In this document: in pieces, positions 6,095 through 7,508 of the stretch | How positions within the stretch are numbered: position 1 is the first letter of the stretch | Layout: every line of letters begins with the position of its first letter | From: Candidatus Zixiibacteriota bacterium | GTDB lineage: Bacteria > Zixibacteria > MSB-5A5 > CAIYYT01 | NCBI GenBank assembly: GCA_023134875.1 | Contig: JAGLUH010000530.1 | Location: 1 to 7,508, forward strand | Direction: 5' to 3' | Length of the DNA stretch: 7,508 bases | Position numbers and translations under genes: made by a program | Notes under the pieces: generated by a model | Databases searched by the model: none | What the model saw: the letters and a program-made list of their open reading frames with translations, nothing else | What the model was told of the DNA's origin: nothing

Positions 6095-7378
6095 ATGCCA
6101 GGATCAAGAAAAAACAATCTTCTCAGACTGGCGACGGTAGTCTTCCTGCTGTTGCTGCTGTCGGCGATGGCGCTGCCTGCTGGCCTTACCCGCGCCGACC
6201 TGGAAAGCAAACTGGTAACGCTCAGTGTCGACAAGGGTGAAGCGGTGGACATACTCAAGCTGCTGGCCGCCCAAAATGAATTTAACCTGTCTGTGTCAAG
6301 TGCTGTTGGGGGTTCTGTCACAGTCTCTCTTGCCGATGTAAGCGTCGCCGATGCGCTCGATGTCATCACCACCGCTGTCGCCGCCAGTTGGTATATCGCC
6401 GGCAACATCGTGGTCGTTAAGGAGGAAGGCAGAATCGATCGGCGGGAACTGGAAATCAAGCTGTTTCGATTGCAACACATTCCCGCAAAAGAGGCTCAAA
6501 AGATTCTGACCCCGCTTGTGCCTGAAGGCGGCAAGGTGGAGATACTGTCCCGCCAAAGCGGAAAGGAATCGAGCGGCTGGGATGAAATTATCCAGATTGT
6601 CACCTTTCCCGCCGTTATGGAGCAGGTGGAGCAGACCATCGAGCAGATTGATCAACCGCGTCCATTGGTTGAAATAGAAGTCAAAATTATCGAAACCGAC
6701 GTTCGGGACGACAAGACACTTGGCATAAATTTCCCCGATAATATCTCCATCGGGGCAGGCAACCTTCAGGATGAGAGCGGTGTCACCGGCTTGGGAACAC
6801 ATCCCCTCAAGGGTGGTAAGTGGACCTGGGGGCACATGACTGTACAGGAAGTTTCCTTTCTCGTCGACTTCTTGGTAAGGAATGGTCGCTCGAAGCTGGT
6901 TTCTAACCCCCGCATTACCACTCTGTCAAATCAACAGGCTATAATTGAGGTTACGACCACCATTCCGGTACAGACCTTGAATCGCTTCTCGGAGGCGGGA
7001 ATCACTCAGGATATCGTCAGTTTCCAGGATTTGGACGTCAGTATCAAATTGCTGGTGACGCCGAGAGTCACTGCTGATTCCACCATAATCCTTGATATAT
7101 CATGCTCAGTGGAAGAGATAACCGGCTATACCGGCCCGGTTGACAACCAGCGACCGATAACCGCGAGAAGATCAGTAAGTTCATCGGTAACGGTTAAAGC
7201 AGGGGAGACGCTCGGTCTGGGCGGGTTGATGAAAGAAGTGGAACACAAAACCACGAAAAAACTTCCCCTGCTGGGATCAATCCCACTAATAGGCAGACTT
7301 TTCCAGCACCGGAAGACTACTCTGGAGAAAACCGACCTTCTGATCCTGATCACACCACGCATCGTCAGCACGCCATAA
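6095..7378 (+). CDS. gspD: Compact outer-membrane secretin (GspD/PilQ family)
   Basis: This 427-residue protein would multimerise into the outer-membrane channel through which the filament or its substrates pass. Residues 1-34 form a Sec signal peptide (basic NH2 end, FLLLLLSAMALPAG core, probable cleavage after about residue 34). Residues 38-108 are an N0/STN domain (LSVDKGEAVDILKLLAAQ, VTVSLADVSVADALDVI). Residues 119-188 are one N1-type ring domain (FRLQHIPAKEAQKILTPLV). Residues 189-424 are the secretin barrel domain, containing VEIEVKIIETD, LVSNPRITTLSNQQAIIEV and the terminal signature PLLGSIPLIGRLF followed by LLILITPRIV. Typical GspD and PilQ proteins exceed 600 residues, with N2/N3 or AMIN domains; those are absent, as is a C-terminal pilotin-binding tail. 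It is the last gene of the visible operon. The name pilQ fits the gene order equally well. Confidence 0.95.
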   Translation: MPGSRKNNLLRLATVVFLLLLLSAMALPAGLTRADLESKLVTLSVDKGEAVDILKLLAAQNEFNLSVSSAVGGSVTVSLADVSVADALDVITTAVAASWYIAGNIVVVKEEGRIDRRELEIKLFRLQHIPAKEAQKILTPLVPEGGKVEILSRQSGKESSGWDEIIQIVTFPAVMEQVEQTIEQIDQPRPLVEIEVKIIETDVRDDKTLGINFPDNISIGAGNLQDESGVTGLGTHPLKGGKWTWGHMTVQEVSFLVDFLVRNGRSKLVSNPRITTLSNQQAIIEVTTTIPVQTLNRFSEAGITQDIVSFQDLDVSIKLLVTPRVTADSTIILDISCSVEEITGYTGPVDNQRPITARRSVSSSVTVKAGETLGLGGLMKEVEHKTTKKLPLLGSIPLIGRLFQHRKTTLEKTDLLILITPRIVSTP

Positions 7379-7412
7379 CGCAAGCGGATCTGTCGACCAC
7401 GTGCAGGTTAAG

Positions 7413-7439
7413 CGGTATGCCCTGCTTGGCATCGTTTTT
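7413..7439 (+). terminator. Possible rho-independent terminator after the secretin gene
   Basis: ATGCC (7417-7421) and GGCAT (7428-7432) can pair across a six-base loop. CG (7413-7414) with CG (7433-7434) can extend the stem past a two-base bulge. Five T residues (7435-7439) follow directly. The position, 34 bases after the last stop, fits the end of an operon. The stem is short, so termination may be weak. Confidence 0.4.
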
Positions 7440-7469
7440 CCGAGTTGTCAGAAATCATTTCCAGGCGGA

Positions 7470-7492
7470 GTCAAAACCGCGAGGGTTTTGAC
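7470..7492. repeat. Perfect 9-bp inverted repeat downstream of the operon
   Basis: GTCAAAACC (7470-7478) and GGTTTTGAC (7484-7492) are exact reverse complements around a five-base GCGAG centre. No T-run follows, so it does not look like a standard terminator. A further octamer, AGTTGTCA (7443-7450), is the exact complement of TGACAACT (7489-7496), giving a second, overlapping pairing. It could be a dispersed palindromic (REP-like) repeat or a protein-binding site. The rest of bases 7379-7508 holds no recognisable gene. Confidence 0.6.
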
Positions 7493-7508
7493 AACTTATC
7501 TCTCGCCT

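Noticed and set aside
6296..6835. Minus-strand open frame of 179 codons opposite the secretin gene
   Set aside because: Antisense to conserved secretin domains, with no motif or convincing start.
7417..7491. Short open frame of 24 codons after the secretin gene
   Set aside because: It has no good ribosome binding site, no similarity I recognise, and runs through both hairpin sequences.
7379..7508. CRISPR, tRNA or attachment site in the 3' non-coding stretch
   Set aside because: There are no regularly spaced repeats, no cloverleaf pattern and no integrase gene. Only the two hairpin-forming sequences stand out.

Overview
The window holds one same-strand operon segment (bases 1 to 7378) encoding the core of a type IV filament machine, that is, a type II secretion or type IV pilus-like apparatus. 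It is followed by about 130 bases of non-coding DNA with two hairpin-forming sequences. The machine includes an outer-membrane secretin, so the source is a diderm (Gram-negative type) bacterium. Base composition is slightly GC-rich and even across the genes, with good Shine-Dalgarno sites and tight gene packing. I cannot name the phylum from the sequence. The unusual pseudopilins and compact secretin suggest a lineage outside the classical Gammaproteobacteria.

Layout: (1) the C-terminal part of a GspE/PilB assembly ATPase, cut by the window edge; (2) GspF/PilC inner-membrane platform; (3) a GTG-started GspG-like pseudopilin; (4) a second, paralogous pseudopilin with a long extension (carboxypeptidase-regulatory-like domain, eight-glycine linker, C-terminal probable beta domain); (5) a PilM-PilN fusion (GspL-like); (6) a PilO/GspM-like protein; (7) a short PilP/GspC-like protein; (8) a compact secretin of the GspD/PilQ family. 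The genes overlap by 4 or 23 bases or lie 1 to 5 bases apart, except for a 27-base gap before the first pseudopilin. A possible terminator and a separate perfect inverted repeat follow the secretin.

Together the ATPase would drive pseudopilin assembly on GspF. The PilMN-O-P proteins would connect the cytoplasmic motor through the inner membrane to the secretin pore. The first half has GspE-F-G order and the second half has pilM-N-O-P-Q order. The minor pseudopilins H, I, J and K and the prepilin peptidase are not in the window. The most unusual parts are the extended second pseudopilin, the PilM-PilN fusion with a degenerate nucleotide-binding loop, and the minimal secretin. Whether the filament secretes, adheres or takes up DNA cannot be decided from this sequence.
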